Below, piece by piece: positions 46,771 through 57,300 of a DNA stretch of 64,000 nt. The notes beneath the pieces were generated by a model that worked only from the letters and a program-made list of their open reading frames with translations, was not told the origin of the DNA and did not search any database. Source of the DNA: Bryocella elongata (GTDB lineage: Bacteria; Acidobacteriota; Terriglobia; Terriglobales; Acidobacteriaceae); contig NZ_FNVA01000001.1 of the NCBI RefSeq assembly GCF_900108185.1, positions 992,001 to 1,056,000 of the forward strand, given 5' to 3'. Numbering within the stretch: position 1 is the first letter of the stretch; each line of letters opens with the position of its first letter. The position numbers were made by a program, and so were the translations under genes.

Positions 46771-47427
46771 CTATGCGCTCTTCACCAGCTCGGCGCGAAC
46801 GCGGGCGGCGGCGTCTGCCAGGGCGCGATGGTGCACCGTGAACAGCGCAAGCTCGAGACGATCACTTACCCCGGTCTTGTCATAGATCGACCGCAGATAG
46901 TTCTTGACCACCTGTTCCTTGGTTCCCAGCAGGTCGGCGATGCCCTTGTTCTTGTAGCCTTCGGCAATCAGCGCAACGATCTGAAGTTCCTTAGGCGTGA
47001 GCCGTTCCAGCACTCGGACGCCAACGCGATCCGGGGATGGCATCTCCTTGACGGTAGCGCGCTGCTCGAAGCGCTCGCCCCGCCACACGCGGCGAATCGC
47101 ATCTGTAAGCTGCGGACCAGCCACAGAGCGCAGCACAAGCCCATCCAGACGACTGCGCACGGGCTCGGCAGTCTCAGTTCCGTGCTCCTGGATCATGATC
47201 GCCCGGCTGCTGGCCTGCTTCACCCAATCGAGCAGGTTGTCCAGATCCCTGGTCATGCTCGACGGGAAGATGACGACGGAGCGGCTGATGCTTCCGACAG
47301 CCTCCTGAAGGCGTTCGAGATCGGGGCATTGTGCGGCAATCTCCAGGCCAGGCTCCTGGGCAATCACGCGAGCAGTCCCGGTCCGGAAGATCACCTGATT
47401 GTCTGCCAGAATTACCGGAATTCCCAT
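46771..47427 (-). CDS. NarL/LuxR-type regulator with degenerate receiver
   Basis: A 218-aa DNA-binding regulator. The N-terminal half has the shape of a response-regulator receiver (PVILADNQVIFRTGTARVIAQEPGLEI, later LDGLVLRSVAGPQLTDAIRRV), but the strand that should carry the phosphoacceptor Asp reads SVVIFPSSM, with Phe54/Pro55 at that place. The C-terminal LuxR helix-turn-helix is intact: LTPKELQIVALIAEGYKNKGIADLLGTKEQVVKNYLRSIYDKTG. No histidine kinase is adjacent. It probably acts without phosphorylation, through a ligand, partner or expression level. Confidence 0.87.
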   Translation of the reverse strand: MGIPVILADNQVIFRTGTARVIAQEPGLEIAAQCPDLERLQEAVGSISRSVVIFPSSMTRDLDNLLDWVKQASSRAIMIQEHGTETAEPVRSRLDGLVLRSVAGPQLTDAIRRVWRGERFEQRATVKEMPSPDRVGVRVLERLTPKELQIVALIAEGYKNKGIADLLGTKEQVVKNYLRSIYDKTGVSDRLELALFTVHHRALADAAARVRAELVKSA

Positions 47428-47736
47428 GCCACTCCTTCACCAAGAGCTCGGCCACGAAGGAAAAACGTTCCTGCATGATCTATCGCTATCAAAGACGCAA
47501 TTGGACGAAAGCGCCATCCCACGAAGGTCCTGAGTATCCCTGTCGACTGCCGCCTTTGGTAACCAGGAGCTGGTTGGCCTGACCGAGCGGCTCGACACAC
47601 ATAGATACGTGCCGGGAAGCTGCTCGGTTCTTGCTATCCGAGGAACAATCGTTCGCTATCATCGAACCGTGTTCCCGGCCCCGGCGGTTCGGCAACGCAA
47701 CGAATCAAATCCAGCGCACGAAAGATCATCATCCAA
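47428..47736. other. Divergent intergenic region, nothing recognised
   Basis: A 309-bp space between the LuxR-type gene (-) and the VOC gene (+). I see no tRNA, repeat, small gene with a ribosome-binding site, or convincing promoter boxes. Confidence 0.45.
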
Positions 47737-48159
<423 letters not shown>

Positions 48160-48198
48160 CGCCGCCGTCAGGCGAAATCTGGCGCAGATTCATTCAGC

Positions 48199-48245
48199 GA
48201 GAACAGCAAGCGGGGCCGGATATTCCGGCCCCGCTTGCTGTTCTC
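48199..48245. terminator. Bidirectional terminator, 22-bp perfect stem
   Basis: Arms 48199-48220 and 48224-48245 are exact reverse complements over 22 bp with a TAT loop; the core is GCGGGGCCGGA and the outer part GAGAACAGCAA. It is the longest hairpin in the window, placed 39 bp after the VOC stop and 13 bp before the stop of the converging GntR gene. Confidence 0.9.
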
Positions 48246-48258
48246 TGAGGTTGGTCCA

Positions 48259-49020
48259 CTAAGCCGTGATCACATCGCGATCGCTGGAATCAGTCTTCCC
48301 TCGGCGTGTGCGCGGAGTGGAAGCCTGGGCTTCTTCCTTGCCGCCAGCTTCGTCGCTGGTGAGATGTTCTTCTACGTGGTAGAGATGGAGCCGCATGGCG
48401 CGGCGGGCTTCGTTGGGGTTGCGCTCGGCGATCGCCTTGAAGATTGCCTCGTGATCCACCAGCGCTGCCTCCTGGTGGCGGTCGAGTCCAGCGCGCTGGC
48501 TGAGGCGGTGATACATCGGGGCGAACATGCCTGCCCAGAGTCCGTCGACGATCGAGGCTAGGACACTGTTCTTCGCAGCTTCACCAATCGCGACGTGAAA
48601 CTGCCGGTCGCTGACCTGTGCATTTGTCTTCGACGCGACCATCTTGCGCATGTTCTCAAGCGTCTTTTCGATCTTGTTGAGATCGCTCGCGGAAGCGTAC
48701 ACCGCAGCGTCTGCGGCGATTTCGCCCTCGATGAGCGTGCGAGCGCGCAGCAGCTCAAATGGCCCTGGCCCGGAGTCCAGCACCAGAGACATGGGATTCA
48801 CGGCCTCGCGAACGTAGGCTCCTGAGCCGGAACGAATCTCCAGTTCGCCGGCGATCTCCAAAGCCACCATGGCCTCGCGGATGGTCGGGCGGCTGACGCC
48901 GCAGACCTTTGCGAGATCGATCTCACCCGGCAGGCGGGCTCCTGGCTGTAGCCCGTGCTCTGCGACGTAACGCGAGATCCTGGCCGCGACCTCCTGGTAG
49001 CGGCGTTGCGTTTTGACCAT
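48259..49020 (-). CDS. GntR/FadR-family transcriptional regulator
   Basis: A 253-aa regulator with an N-terminal winged helix (about 5-70: RYQEVAARISRYVAEHGLQPGARLPGEIDLAKVCGVSRPTIREAMVALEIAGELEIR in several parts) and a C-terminal FCD ligand domain (SDRQFHVAIGEAAKNSVL, VDHEAIFKAIAERNPNEARRAMRLHL). The ATG at 49018-49020 follows GGGAGAGGGAGA. It is the last gene of permease-ribokinase-regulator and probably senses the sugar or a derivative and represses that operon. Confidence 0.9.
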   Translation of the reverse strand: MVKTQRRYQEVAARISRYVAEHGLQPGARLPGEIDLAKVCGVSRPTIREAMVALEIAGELEIRSGSGAYVREAVNPMSLVLDSGPGPFELLRARTLIEGEIAADAAVYASASDLNKIEKTLENMRKMVASKTNAQVSDRQFHVAIGEAAKNSVLASIVDGLWAGMFAPMYHRLSQRAGLDRHQEAALVDHEAIFKAIAERNPNEARRAMRLHLYHVEEHLTSDEAGGKEEAQASTPRTRRGKTDSSDRDVITA

Positions 49021-49091
49021 GAAACGAATCTCCCTCTCCCGGCGCCACCATCCTACCGCAACACCCACAGGACTGCCCGGGGGATGCTGCG

Positions 49092-50048
49092 CTATGCCGT
49101 TGCTGGTTGTGTCGTAGTGCCTGCATGTGAAGCCAGCAGGCAATCGATTTCCGCGCGATGCGGCATCGACGGAGCTGTGCCAGGCCTCGTTACGGAGATG
49201 GCTGCCGTGGCGCAGCCGAAGCGGACGGCCGCCTCCAGCGGAAGACCTTCGGTGAGCGCCACAGCGAGGCCTCCGTTGAACGCATCGCCGGCACCGGTGG
49301 TCTCCACGACGGCTCCGGCATCGAGAGCCACAACGTGGGCGCTCATGGTGGCGTTCTTCACGAACGCCCCTTGCGCTCCCAGCGTGATGATCGCGTTCTT
49401 CACTCCCCTTGCGAGAAACACATCGGCTGCTCGCTCTGCGTCGGCAAGCGTTACCACAGCAACGCCGGTGAGCGCTTCGGCCTCGCTCTCGTTGGGCGTG
49501 ATGTAGTCCGCCAGCTGATACAGGTGCTCCGGAAGAGCAGCCGCCGGAGCAGGATTGAGGATCGTTGCGACTCCCAGCGATCGAGCCAGCGCGAGCCCAT
49601 GCTCGACGATCTCCAGAGGAAGCTCGAGCTGCGCCATCAGCACCGAAGAGCCTGCAATCAATTCCCGGGCAGCATCAACCTCATCCGTCGTGATCGTGAA
49701 GCAGGCCCCCGGGACGACGATGATCGCGTTGTCGCCACTGGCAGCGTCGATGAGGATCGCAGCCGCCCCCGTCGGCACGGTCGCCTCATAGACGTGGCCG
49801 GTATCGATGCCTTCGTCCGCATAAAGCTTGCGCGCTATATCGCCGAACGGATCGCGGCCCAGCTTCGTGATGAAGCTGACGTGGCCTCCGGAACGGGCTG
49901 CGGCGACCGCCTGGTTCGATCCCTTCCCGCCCGGGCCGAGGACGAACGATGGCCCGAGTATCGTCTCGCCCCGCGCCGGGAGGCGATCGACGCGAAAAGC
50001 CAGATCGGCGACAAAACTACCCAAGACAGTGATGCGATTGTGATTCAT
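49092..50048 (-). CDS. rbsK: Ribokinase (PfkB family)
   Basis: Phosphorylates ribose (or a related sugar) at O5. The 318-aa protein shows ITVLGSFVADLAFRVDRLPARGET, the substrate signature LGPGGKGSNQAVAAARSG, NPAPAAALPEHLYQLADYITPNESEA and the ATP/catalytic motif VVETTGAGDAFNGGLAVAL with the base Asp. Neighbours are a sugar permease 41 bp upstream and a GntR regulator 71 bp downstream, forming one operon for uptake, phosphorylation and control. Confidence 0.92.
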   Translation of the reverse strand: MNHNRITVLGSFVADLAFRVDRLPARGETILGPSFVLGPGGKGSNQAVAAARSGGHVSFITKLGRDPFGDIARKLYADEGIDTGHVYEATVPTGAAAILIDAASGDNAIIVVPGACFTITTDEVDAARELIAGSSVLMAQLELPLEIVEHGLALARSLGVATILNPAPAAALPEHLYQLADYITPNESEAEALTGVAVVTLADAERAADVFLARGVKNAIITLGAQGAFVKNATMSAHVVALDAGAVVETTGAGDAFNGGLAVALTEGLPLEAAVRFGCATAAISVTRPGTAPSMPHRAEIDCLLASHAGTTTQPATA

Positions 50049-50089
50049 GGCTTACAGATGTCCCCACGCGGTGGTTGGCGTCGCCAGTT

Positions 50090-51073
50090 TCAAGCAGCCT
50101 GGTAGGAACTCGAGATGAGCGCAAGAGCCAGCAGGTAGGTCGCGACGACGCAACCGAGCAGCACCTTGGAGCGCGTTGGCGCACCCCGGAACTCCTTCCA
50201 TACCAGTACACCCCACAATGTAGCGATCAGCGGCGCCGATTGCCCGATGGCATAGGAGATCGGCAGGCCCACCTTCGCGCTGGCGACCAGGTTCAGCACC
50301 GTCCCCGTTCCCCAGACAGCCCCGCCCAAAAGTCCCAGCAAGTGATAGTGTATCGGCCCGCGAACATAGTCGGATGCCTTAACCGGGGTACCAACTAACG
50401 GCCGGCGCATGAGGAACGGGTTGAAGACGAAACAGCAGACGAAGGCGCCGAAGGTCATCAGCACGGCGGCGGTATAGGGCGTCAGTGCCCCGGTTGGAGC
50501 TGCCAGCGACCGTCCAAGCAGTGGCGCCCATGACCCCATCAACACACCAGCGACGAGGCAGATCAGGATGCCCTTCCGGGTTGCCACTTCGCCGGCCACT
50601 CCCCGGGCGGCATAGGCAAAGCCAATCAGAACCACCGCGAGCAGAGCGCAGGCGACGCCGGCAAAGAGGAGCACGGGATTTCCGGCCGGATGGATCGCGT
50701 AGCTGAGCAGCGTGCCTTCCACCAGAGCAATGCCGATGGCGAGCGGAAAGGCGATCGCCAGTCCCACCATGTCGATGGCCGCGACCAGCAACACATTCGC
50801 GATATTGAAGATGAAGCCACCAGCGGCAGCCGACCACAGTGCTCCCGGGGACGCGAGACGGAGATTTGCGAGGAATCCAGCTTCGCCGCCACGAGAGCCC
50901 AGGGTGAACGCAAAGAGCAGCGAGACGAGGAAGACGCCGACAGCGTAGTCCCAGTAGAAGAGCTCGAAGCGATAGCCCCGGGTGAGCTTGAAGGTGTTGG
51001 CCCAGGAGCCCCAGCAGCAGGTGCACAGGACGGTGAGAATCAGCGCGGCAGTGAAGGTTGCAGGTGTGTACAT
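50090..51073 (-). CDS. GRP/RhaT-type sugar permease
   Basis: A 327-aa inner-membrane protein with about ten hydrophobic helices, of the drug/metabolite-type glucose/ribose porter group (GRP; RbsU/RhaT-like). Landmarks are the N-terminal LILTVLCTCCWGSWANTFKLT, FYWDYAVGVFLVSLLFAF, GGFIFNIANVLLVAAIDMVGLAIAFPLAIGIALVEG and the late GLLGGAVWGTGTVLNLVASAKVGLPISYAIGQSAPLIATLWGVLVWKEFRG in parts. First gene of an operon with ribokinase and GntR, so ribose or a similar pentose is the likely substrate. Confidence 0.85.
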   Translation of the reverse strand: MYTPATFTAALILTVLCTCCWGSWANTFKLTRGYRFELFYWDYAVGVFLVSLLFAFTLGSRGGEAGFLANLRLASPGALWSAAAGGFIFNIANVLLVAAIDMVGLAIAFPLAIGIALVEGTLLSYAIHPAGNPVLLFAGVACALLAVVLIGFAYAARGVAGEVATRKGILICLVAGVLMGSWAPLLGRSLAAPTGALTPYTAAVLMTFGAFVCCFVFNPFLMRRPLVGTPVKASDYVRGPIHYHLLGLLGGAVWGTGTVLNLVASAKVGLPISYAIGQSAPLIATLWGVLVWKEFRGAPTRSKVLLGCVVATYLLALALISSSYQAA

Positions 51074-51245
51074 TCGTTGTCAGATCGGTCGCCGCCGAGG
51101 CATCACAAACGCCCGCCGGTGGCGAAGGGCTGACTGTAGTCGCCGGGAGGTCCGATGTCAACGCTCCGCGGTAGCGTACCCGATAAGCGGTCGGCCTTCA
51201 TCCGTTCCTGGAACGAGTGAGAGAATCACGAGGTCATACCCGGGA

Positions 51246-52091
51246 GTGCTTCTCTTGCACCTGCTATCGTTCGCTGCCCTGCTGTTCTCGACCTCCATCC
51301 TCGCAGGCCTGCTGGGCTCGCTGACCGGGCTTGGGGGCGGCGTAGTGCTGGTTCCGGTGTTGGTCCTGATCTTCAAGGTGGATATCCATTACGCTATCGG
51401 TGCCTCGCTCGTCTCAGTGATCGCAACCAGCTCGGGAGCGGCCGTCGCCTATGTGAAGGAAGGCCTCTCGAACGTCCGCATCGGCATGTTCCTGGAGGTT
51501 GCCACCACGGTGGGAGCGCTGGTTGGCGCCTGGCTCACCACCCACGTCACGACCCATGCGATCGCGGTGGTCTTCGGGATCGTCCTGTTGTACTCCGCGA
51601 TCGGATCCTTTCGCCAGGCGAAGGATCACGAAGCGCCGGAAGCGGCGGACGCTCTCGCTACGAAGCTCGAGCTCGCGGGCTCCTTCCCGACTCCCGACGG
51701 CCCTGTCGCGTATACCGCGCGGCGCGTTCCCGCGGGATTTGCGGTGATGTTTGGAGCCGGCACGCTGAGTGGCCTCCTCGGCATCGGCTCAGGAGCCGTC
51801 AAAGTTCTCGCCATGGACCAGGTCATGAAGCTGCCCTTCAAGGTGTCCACCACGACCAGCAACTTCATGATCGGCGTGACAGCCGCGGCGAGCGCCGGCG
51901 TTTATCTCTCACGAGGCTATATCGATCCGACGCTGGCAATGCCGGTGATGCTCGGCGTGCTCGCTGGATCCCTGATCGGCACCCACCTGCTGATGCGAAT
52001 GAAGGTGTCCACACTCAAGATGCTCTTCGCAACGGTCATCGTCGCCCTTGCGGGCGAGATGATCTTCAACGGCGTCACGGGGAGGATTTAG
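51246..52091 (+). CDS. TauE/SafE-family membrane permease
   Basis: A 281-aa protein with about eight helices and the TauE/SafE pattern: ILAGLLGSLTGLGGGVVLVPVLVLIF near the start and its second half-repeat GFAVMFGAGTLSGLLGIGSGAVKVLAMDQVMKLPFKVSTTTSNFMIG. These are putative anion (sulfite/sulfonate) exporters. There is no ATG start; GTG at 51246 (after GAGGT) or TTG at 51255 (after GGGAG) both fit. The stop codon TAG is directly followed by the ATG of the DUF1634 gene, its usual partner. Confidence 0.88.
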   Translation: MLLLHLLSFAALLFSTSILAGLLGSLTGLGGGVVLVPVLVLIFKVDIHYAIGASLVSVIATSSGAAVAYVKEGLSNVRIGMFLEVATTVGALVGAWLTTHVTTHAIAVVFGIVLLYSAIGSFRQAKDHEAPEAADALATKLELAGSFPTPDGPVAYTARRVPAGFAVMFGAGTLSGLLGIGSGAVKVLAMDQVMKLPFKVSTTTSNFMIGVTAAASAGVYLSRGYIDPTLAMPVMLGVLAGSLIGTHLLMRMKVSTLKMLFATVIVALAGEMIFNGVTGRI

Positions 52092-52508
52092 ATGAGGGAC
52101 GAAACGGCACCCCCTAAGAAGAGCTCCAGATTTAGCGATCAGGACCTGGAGAACGAGGTCGCAACCATGTTGCGCATCGGCGTCACGCTGAGCGCCCTGA
52201 TCGTTCTCGCCGGTGGCCTGTGGATGTTCCGCCAGCCTCACCGGGCGGTACCGGAACTGTCACACTTTCATGCCGTCGAACCCGCGCTGCAATCGTTTCG
52301 CGGTGTCTTCGCCGCTGCCTTCCGGCATGCCCCCGGGCAGTCGCGGGGGATCATGCAACTCGGGCTGCTGGTCTTGATCGCGACACCGGTGCTGCGCGTC
52401 GCTCTCTGTGTCGTCGGCTTCGCCCGCCAGCGAAACTGGCTTTACGTCGCCGTGAGTGCGGTGGTATTCCTCGTTCTGCTCTGGAGCCTGCTGCCTGCTG
52501 CCGCTTAG
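52092..52508 (+). CDS. DUF1634 membrane protein
   Basis: A 138-aa protein with three membrane helices (MLRIGVTLSALIVLAGGLWMF, MQLGLLVLIATPVLRVALCVVGF, WLYVAVSAVVFLVLLWSLL). The sequence RxGVxxSxxxxxxG followed by QLGxLxLIATPVxRV is characteristic of DUF1634. It immediately follows the TauE/SafE gene (TAGATG) and is presumably an accessory subunit of that transporter. Confidence 0.88.
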   Translation: MRDETAPPKKSSRFSDQDLENEVATMLRIGVTLSALIVLAGGLWMFRQPHRAVPELSHFHAVEPALQSFRGVFAAAFRHAPGQSRGIMQLGLLVLIATPVLRVALCVVGFARQRNWLYVAVSAVVFLVLLWSLLPAAA

Positions 52509-52875
52509 GGGACAATTCACGCCGCTGGCTTTCCGCGGACGGATTTGACGGCATCGAATCTTCAGAGGTGCCATCAAGGGGCTTTCCCGCCGGGCCGTTC
52601 GTCTATCAGACGCTACTGAGTTTCCGCACGTTCCGTGCGTTTACCGTTCCACCATGGGAACCGAACGCAAGCTATGAGAGACTGCTGCTATCGCATTCAA
52701 AAAGATCGGCAACCAGCCCTGCTCCAGGTGGCAATGCAGCTCTCTACCCCTTTGCAGCCCGGTGTCGAAACTTTTTCGCAACCTGAACCATCCATACAGT
52801 TAAAGTCCCTTCTGCACTGGGCACTTAACCAATTCAACGCACAGCTCTACCTGGGCGTCTGATCGAGGACAAGGA
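52509..52875. other. Leader region of the RND efflux operon
   Basis: A 367-bp space before the membrane-fusion gene. A 6-bp hairpin CGCACG-TTC-CGTGCG lies near 52625-52639, followed by an imperfect inverted repeat GTTCC-accatg-GGAAC that could be an operator. The last 130 bp are AT-richer than the surroundings and probably hold the promoter, but I could not place -35/-10 boxes with confidence. No regulator gene is adjacent. Confidence 0.4.
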
Positions 52876-54387
52876 ATGCTCGACCACGAGCGCGGAAGCA
52901 CTCCGCTGACCAACGGAGCGCTGGGCGACAACTTTGCAGCGCAGAGCTCTCCTTCCTATGGAGGCGAGCTTGGGCGGAGCTTTGAAGAGCACAACTCCTC
53001 CCGTGAAGAGTGGGAGAAGGAAAAGCACCGCGGCCGCCGCGCCATAATCTGGAGCGTCATGCTGGCAGTCCTGCTGGTTGCGTCGCTGGCGATCTACTTC
53101 ACCACGCGGCCGAAGTCCACCGACGGCGGAGACACAGCCGCGGCGGGCGCCCATCACGGGCGTGGACAGAGCGGACCAGCGGCAATCACCGTGGGCGAGT
53201 CGTCTACGGGCGACAGCAACATTTACGTGAACGCCCTCGGCACGGTGACTCCACTGCATACGGTCACCCTCTACAGCCAGGTGACGGGCCGCGTGATGGC
53301 GGTCAACTACAAAGAAGGGCAGCTCGTCCGCAAAGGCCAGACGCTGGTCGAGATCGATCCGCGCCCCTACGAGGCCGCACTCGCCCAGGCGAAGGGCACG
53401 TTGACCCACGACGAAAACGTCCTGGCGGAGGCTCGTATGGACCTCAAGCGCTACCAGGACGCTTACGCACGCAACGCCGTGGCTCGTCAGCAGTTGGAAG
53501 ACCAGGAAAAGACCGTTCTGCAGGACGAGGGCACGGTCGCCACGGACCAAGGCAGCGTCCTGAGTGCCGAGACCAACCTCTCCTACTGCCACATCATCTC
53601 CCCGATTAGCGGACGGGTTGGTCTGCGGCTGGTGGATCCAGGCAACACGGTATTCTCCGGCACCGGCTCGACTCTCGTTGTCATCACCGAGCTGCAGCCC
53701 ATCACCGTCGTGTTTACCGTCAGCGAAGACAATCTGCCCGAGATTCAACAGCAGATGCATGGTGGCAAGACACTGGCTGTCGACGCCTTCGATCGCAGCA
53801 ATGACAACCAGCTGGCTTCAGGTAAGCTCACGTCGCTCGACAACCAGATCGACACGACAACCGGTACGTTGAAGTTCAGGGCGGCCTTCGACAACAAGGA
53901 CCTGTCTCTTTTCCCGAACCAGTTCGTGAACGCAAGGCTCCTCGTGAAGACGTTGCAGGGAGCCACGCTGGTGCCCACCTCGGCTGTGCAGTACAACGGC
54001 ACACAAGCGTTCGTGTATGTCGTCAAGCCTGGCGCATCGCACAAGAAGAGCGCTGCGGCCCCTGCCGCTAGCTCGGCGACCCCGGCGGTCAGCTTCAAGG
54101 GAACAACAACGCGCTCCGGGGGCCAAGGATCGTCCGGCACTCCTGCCACCGTCTCGGTGCAGAACATCACAATCCTTACCAGTAATGAGAACGTCAGCGC
54201 AGTGACGGGTATCGGGCCAGGAGTGAAGCTGGCGACCAGCGGTTTCGACCGCCTGGAGAACAACGCCGATGCTCTCATCCAGCCCAACCAGCCTGCCAAC
54301 GGTCAGGGTGGTCACGGCAAGTCCAGTGGACAGAACAGCACGGGCAGTCCGGGTGGCCACACCTCAACCCCGGCAGGCGGCAACTAA
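52876..54387 (+). CDS. mdtA: RND efflux periplasmic adaptor (MdtA-like)
   Basis: A 503-aa membrane-fusion protein. It has a long cytoplasmic N-terminus (1-52), a membrane anchor (about 54-76) and the barrel-lipoyl-hairpin order: NALGTVTPLHTVTLYSQVTGRVMAVNYKEGQLVRKGQTLVEIDPRPYEAALAQA, a short hairpin, CHIISPISGRVGLRLVDPGN and VVFTVSEDNLPEIQQ. The C-terminal part, beyond the usual membrane-proximal domain, is interrupted and extended by Ser/Thr/Gly/Ala-rich sequence (about 378-425 and 470-503). It ends five bases before the first pump gene. Confidence 0.9.
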   Translation: MLDHERGSTPLTNGALGDNFAAQSSPSYGGELGRSFEEHNSSREEWEKEKHRGRRAIIWSVMLAVLLVASLAIYFTTRPKSTDGGDTAAAGAHHGRGQSGPAAITVGESSTGDSNIYVNALGTVTPLHTVTLYSQVTGRVMAVNYKEGQLVRKGQTLVEIDPRPYEAALAQAKGTLTHDENVLAEARMDLKRYQDAYARNAVARQQLEDQEKTVLQDEGTVATDQGSVLSAETNLSYCHIISPISGRVGLRLVDPGNTVFSGTGSTLVVITELQPITVVFTVSEDNLPEIQQQMHGGKTLAVDAFDRSNDNQLASGKLTSLDNQIDTTTGTLKFRAAFDNKDLSLFPNQFVNARLLVKTLQGATLVPTSAVQYNGTQAFVYVVKPGASHKKSAAAPAASSATPAVSFKGTTTRSGGQGSSGTPATVSVQNITILTSNENVSAVTGIGPGVKLATSGFDRLENNADALIQPNQPANGQGGHGKSSGQNSTGSPGGHTSTPAGGN

Positions 54388-54392
54388 GCACA

Positions 54393-57300
54393 ATGAGTCC
54401 TTCGCGGCCATTTATCCTGCGACCGGTCGCTACGGCGCTGCTTATGGCAGCGATGTTTCTGGCCGGCGGCGTAGCCTTCCTCCAGCTTCCGATATCGGCG
54501 CTGCCCGAGGTCGACTACCCGACCATTCAGGTTCAGACGTTCTACCCTGGTGCGAGCCCGGACGTCGTCGCTTCGGCGGTGACGGCCCCGCTCGAGCGCC
54601 AGTTCGGACAGGTGGCGGGCCTCAGCCAGATGACCTCCACGAGCTCGGGTGGATCGTCTGTCATCGTGCTGCAGTTCCAGCTCGCTATCAACATCGATGT
54701 GGCCGAGCAGGAGGTCCAGGCGGCGATCAACTCGGCGCAGAGCTTCCTGCCCGCGGGCCTGCCCACGCCACCCATCTACTCGAAGTCGAACCCGGCCGAT
54801 GCGCCGGTGTTGACCCTGGCACTCACCTCAAACGAGACCTCACTCGCACAGGTGGAGGATCTCGCCGACACGCGCCTGGCACCCAAGATTTCCCAGATCT
54901 CCGGCGTCGGCCTTGTCTCCATCTCGGGCGGTCAGAAGCCTGCAGTCCGCATCCAGGCCAACCCGACGGCGCTGGCATCCTATGGCCTGAACCTCGAGGA
55001 CTTGCGAAACGCTCTCGTTGGCAGCAGTCTCAACTCCGCCAAAGGCAGCTTCGATGGTCCGTCGCAGGATTACACGATCAACGCCAACGACCAGCTACAG
55101 ACCAGTAGCGACTACAAACAGGTCGTGGTGGCATACCGCAACGGCGCGCCTGTCATGCTCACCGATGTCGCCAAGATCGTTGACGGCGTCGAGAACACCG
55201 AGCTGGCCGCGTGGGTCAACAAGACGCCGGCGGTCATCATCAATATCCAGCGCCAGCCGGGCGCCAACACGATCCAGGTCGTTAACAGTATTGAGGCGCT
55301 GCTGCCTCAACTGATCGATGCAATGCCAAAGTCCGTTCACGTCCAGACCGTGACGGATCGTACCGTCAGCATCCGCGCGTCTGTGAAGGACGTCGAGTTC
55401 GAGTTGATGCTCACCATCGGTCTTGTCGTGATGGTGATCTTCCTCTTCCTCCGCAGCGTCAGCGCCACCATCATCCCGTCGGTCGCTGTTCCCCTTTCAC
55501 TGGTGGGAACCTTCGGTGTGATGTATCTATGCGGGTACAGTCTCAATAACCTGACGATGATGGCACTCACCATCTCGACCGGCTTCGTCGTCGACGACGC
55601 GATCGTCATGGTCGAGAACATCGCCCGCTACATCGAAGAGGGCGAAGATGCGATGACGGCGGCCCTCAAGGGCGCAGAACAGATCGGCTTCACGATCGTG
55701 TCGCTGACTGTATCTCTCATCGCGGTGCTCATTCCCCTGCTGTTCATGGGCGACGTCGCCGGGCGTCTCTTCCGCCAGTTTGCTGTGACGCTCGCTGTGA
55801 CCATCGTGCTTTCAGCGTTCGTGTCGCTGACGCTGACACCGATGATGGCTGCCCGCATCCTCAAGCACACGCCTGAGAGCGAGCAGAGCTGGTTCTATCA
55901 CAAGTCCGAACAGGTCTTTGAAGACCTCATCGCGTTCTATGGCCGCACACTGCGCTTCGTGCTTCGCTTCCAGACGATCACACTGCTTGTCGCAGTGGGA
56001 ACGCTCGTACTGACGATCGTCCTCTACAGCACGATCCCGAAGGGATTCTTCCCCGTCCAGGATACCGGCCTGATTCAAGGCATTTCTCAGGCGCCTGCAG
56101 CCATCTCCTTCGCTGCGATGAAGGAGAAGCAGCAACAGCTTGCCAATGTGCTCTTGCAGGATCCGAATGTCGCGAGCATCTCGTCGTTCATCGGCGCTGA
56201 CGGCACAAATACAACGCTCAATGCCGGCCGGATCCAGGTCAACCTGAAGGACGAAGACCAGCGCAAGGGCAGCGCGACGCAGATCATTGGCGAACTTGGT
56301 CAGAAGCTCAACCAGGTCGAGGGCATCAAGCTCTATATGCAGCCGGTGCAGGATCTCACCGTCGATGACCGAGTCAGCCGCACTCAGTATCAGTACACGC
56401 TGGAAGACCCCAACGTCGACGAGTTGAACGTCGTTGTGTCGGAGCTCGTACGCAAACTGAGCAAACTGCCTGAGCTCGCCGATGTCGTAACCGATCAACA
56501 GTTGGGGGGCGTCGCAGAAAAGCTCGTCATCGACCGCGCGACAGCGTCACGATTTGGCGTGACACCCTCCGCAATCGACAACACGCTTTACGATGCGTTC
56601 GGCCAGCGCCAGATCAACACCATGTACACGCAGCTGAACCAGTATCACGTGATCCTGGAAGCGCTGCCGCAGTTTCAGGTCAATCCAAACAAGCTAAACG
56701 ATATTTACGTCCAGGCGACGACGACGGGCGGCGTTACAGCGGTATCGTCCAACACGCAGGGCTCCTCTGCCGGTGCCGGCAATGGATCCTCGACGGCAGG
56801 CACTACGCTCTTCACTTCCAGCCAGACGAACGGCATCAGCGCAACGGCAAGTTCCACATCGGCCTTGACGACGACAGCGTCGACCGCGCTGACGGGCACC
56901 ACCGCCCTCTCGACTTCTGCAGCGCGAACTGGTTCGCTCTCGACCTCATCGAATACGACGGCAGTCAGCAACGTCATCTCTGCAAGCTCCTCGTCAACCG
57001 GAACCTCATCCTCGGCGAATACCGCAGCCTCCGGCACGACGCGCTCGGGCTCGGGTACGACGACGGCGCCTGGCGGGGGCGGTGGTGGTGGGGGCTCGAG
57101 CTCAGGCTCAACCGTCTCGTCGAACCCCGTACCCCTTGGCGTGTTTGCACACTTCGAGACGGTGAGCGAGCCGCTGTCGATCAATCACCAGGGCCAGTTC
57201 CCTGCGGTCACGGTGTCCTTCAACCTAGGCACCGGCTACTCCCTCTCGCAGGCGCTGGAAGCCATCAATAAGACCATCGACGGGATGGACCTGCCTCCCA

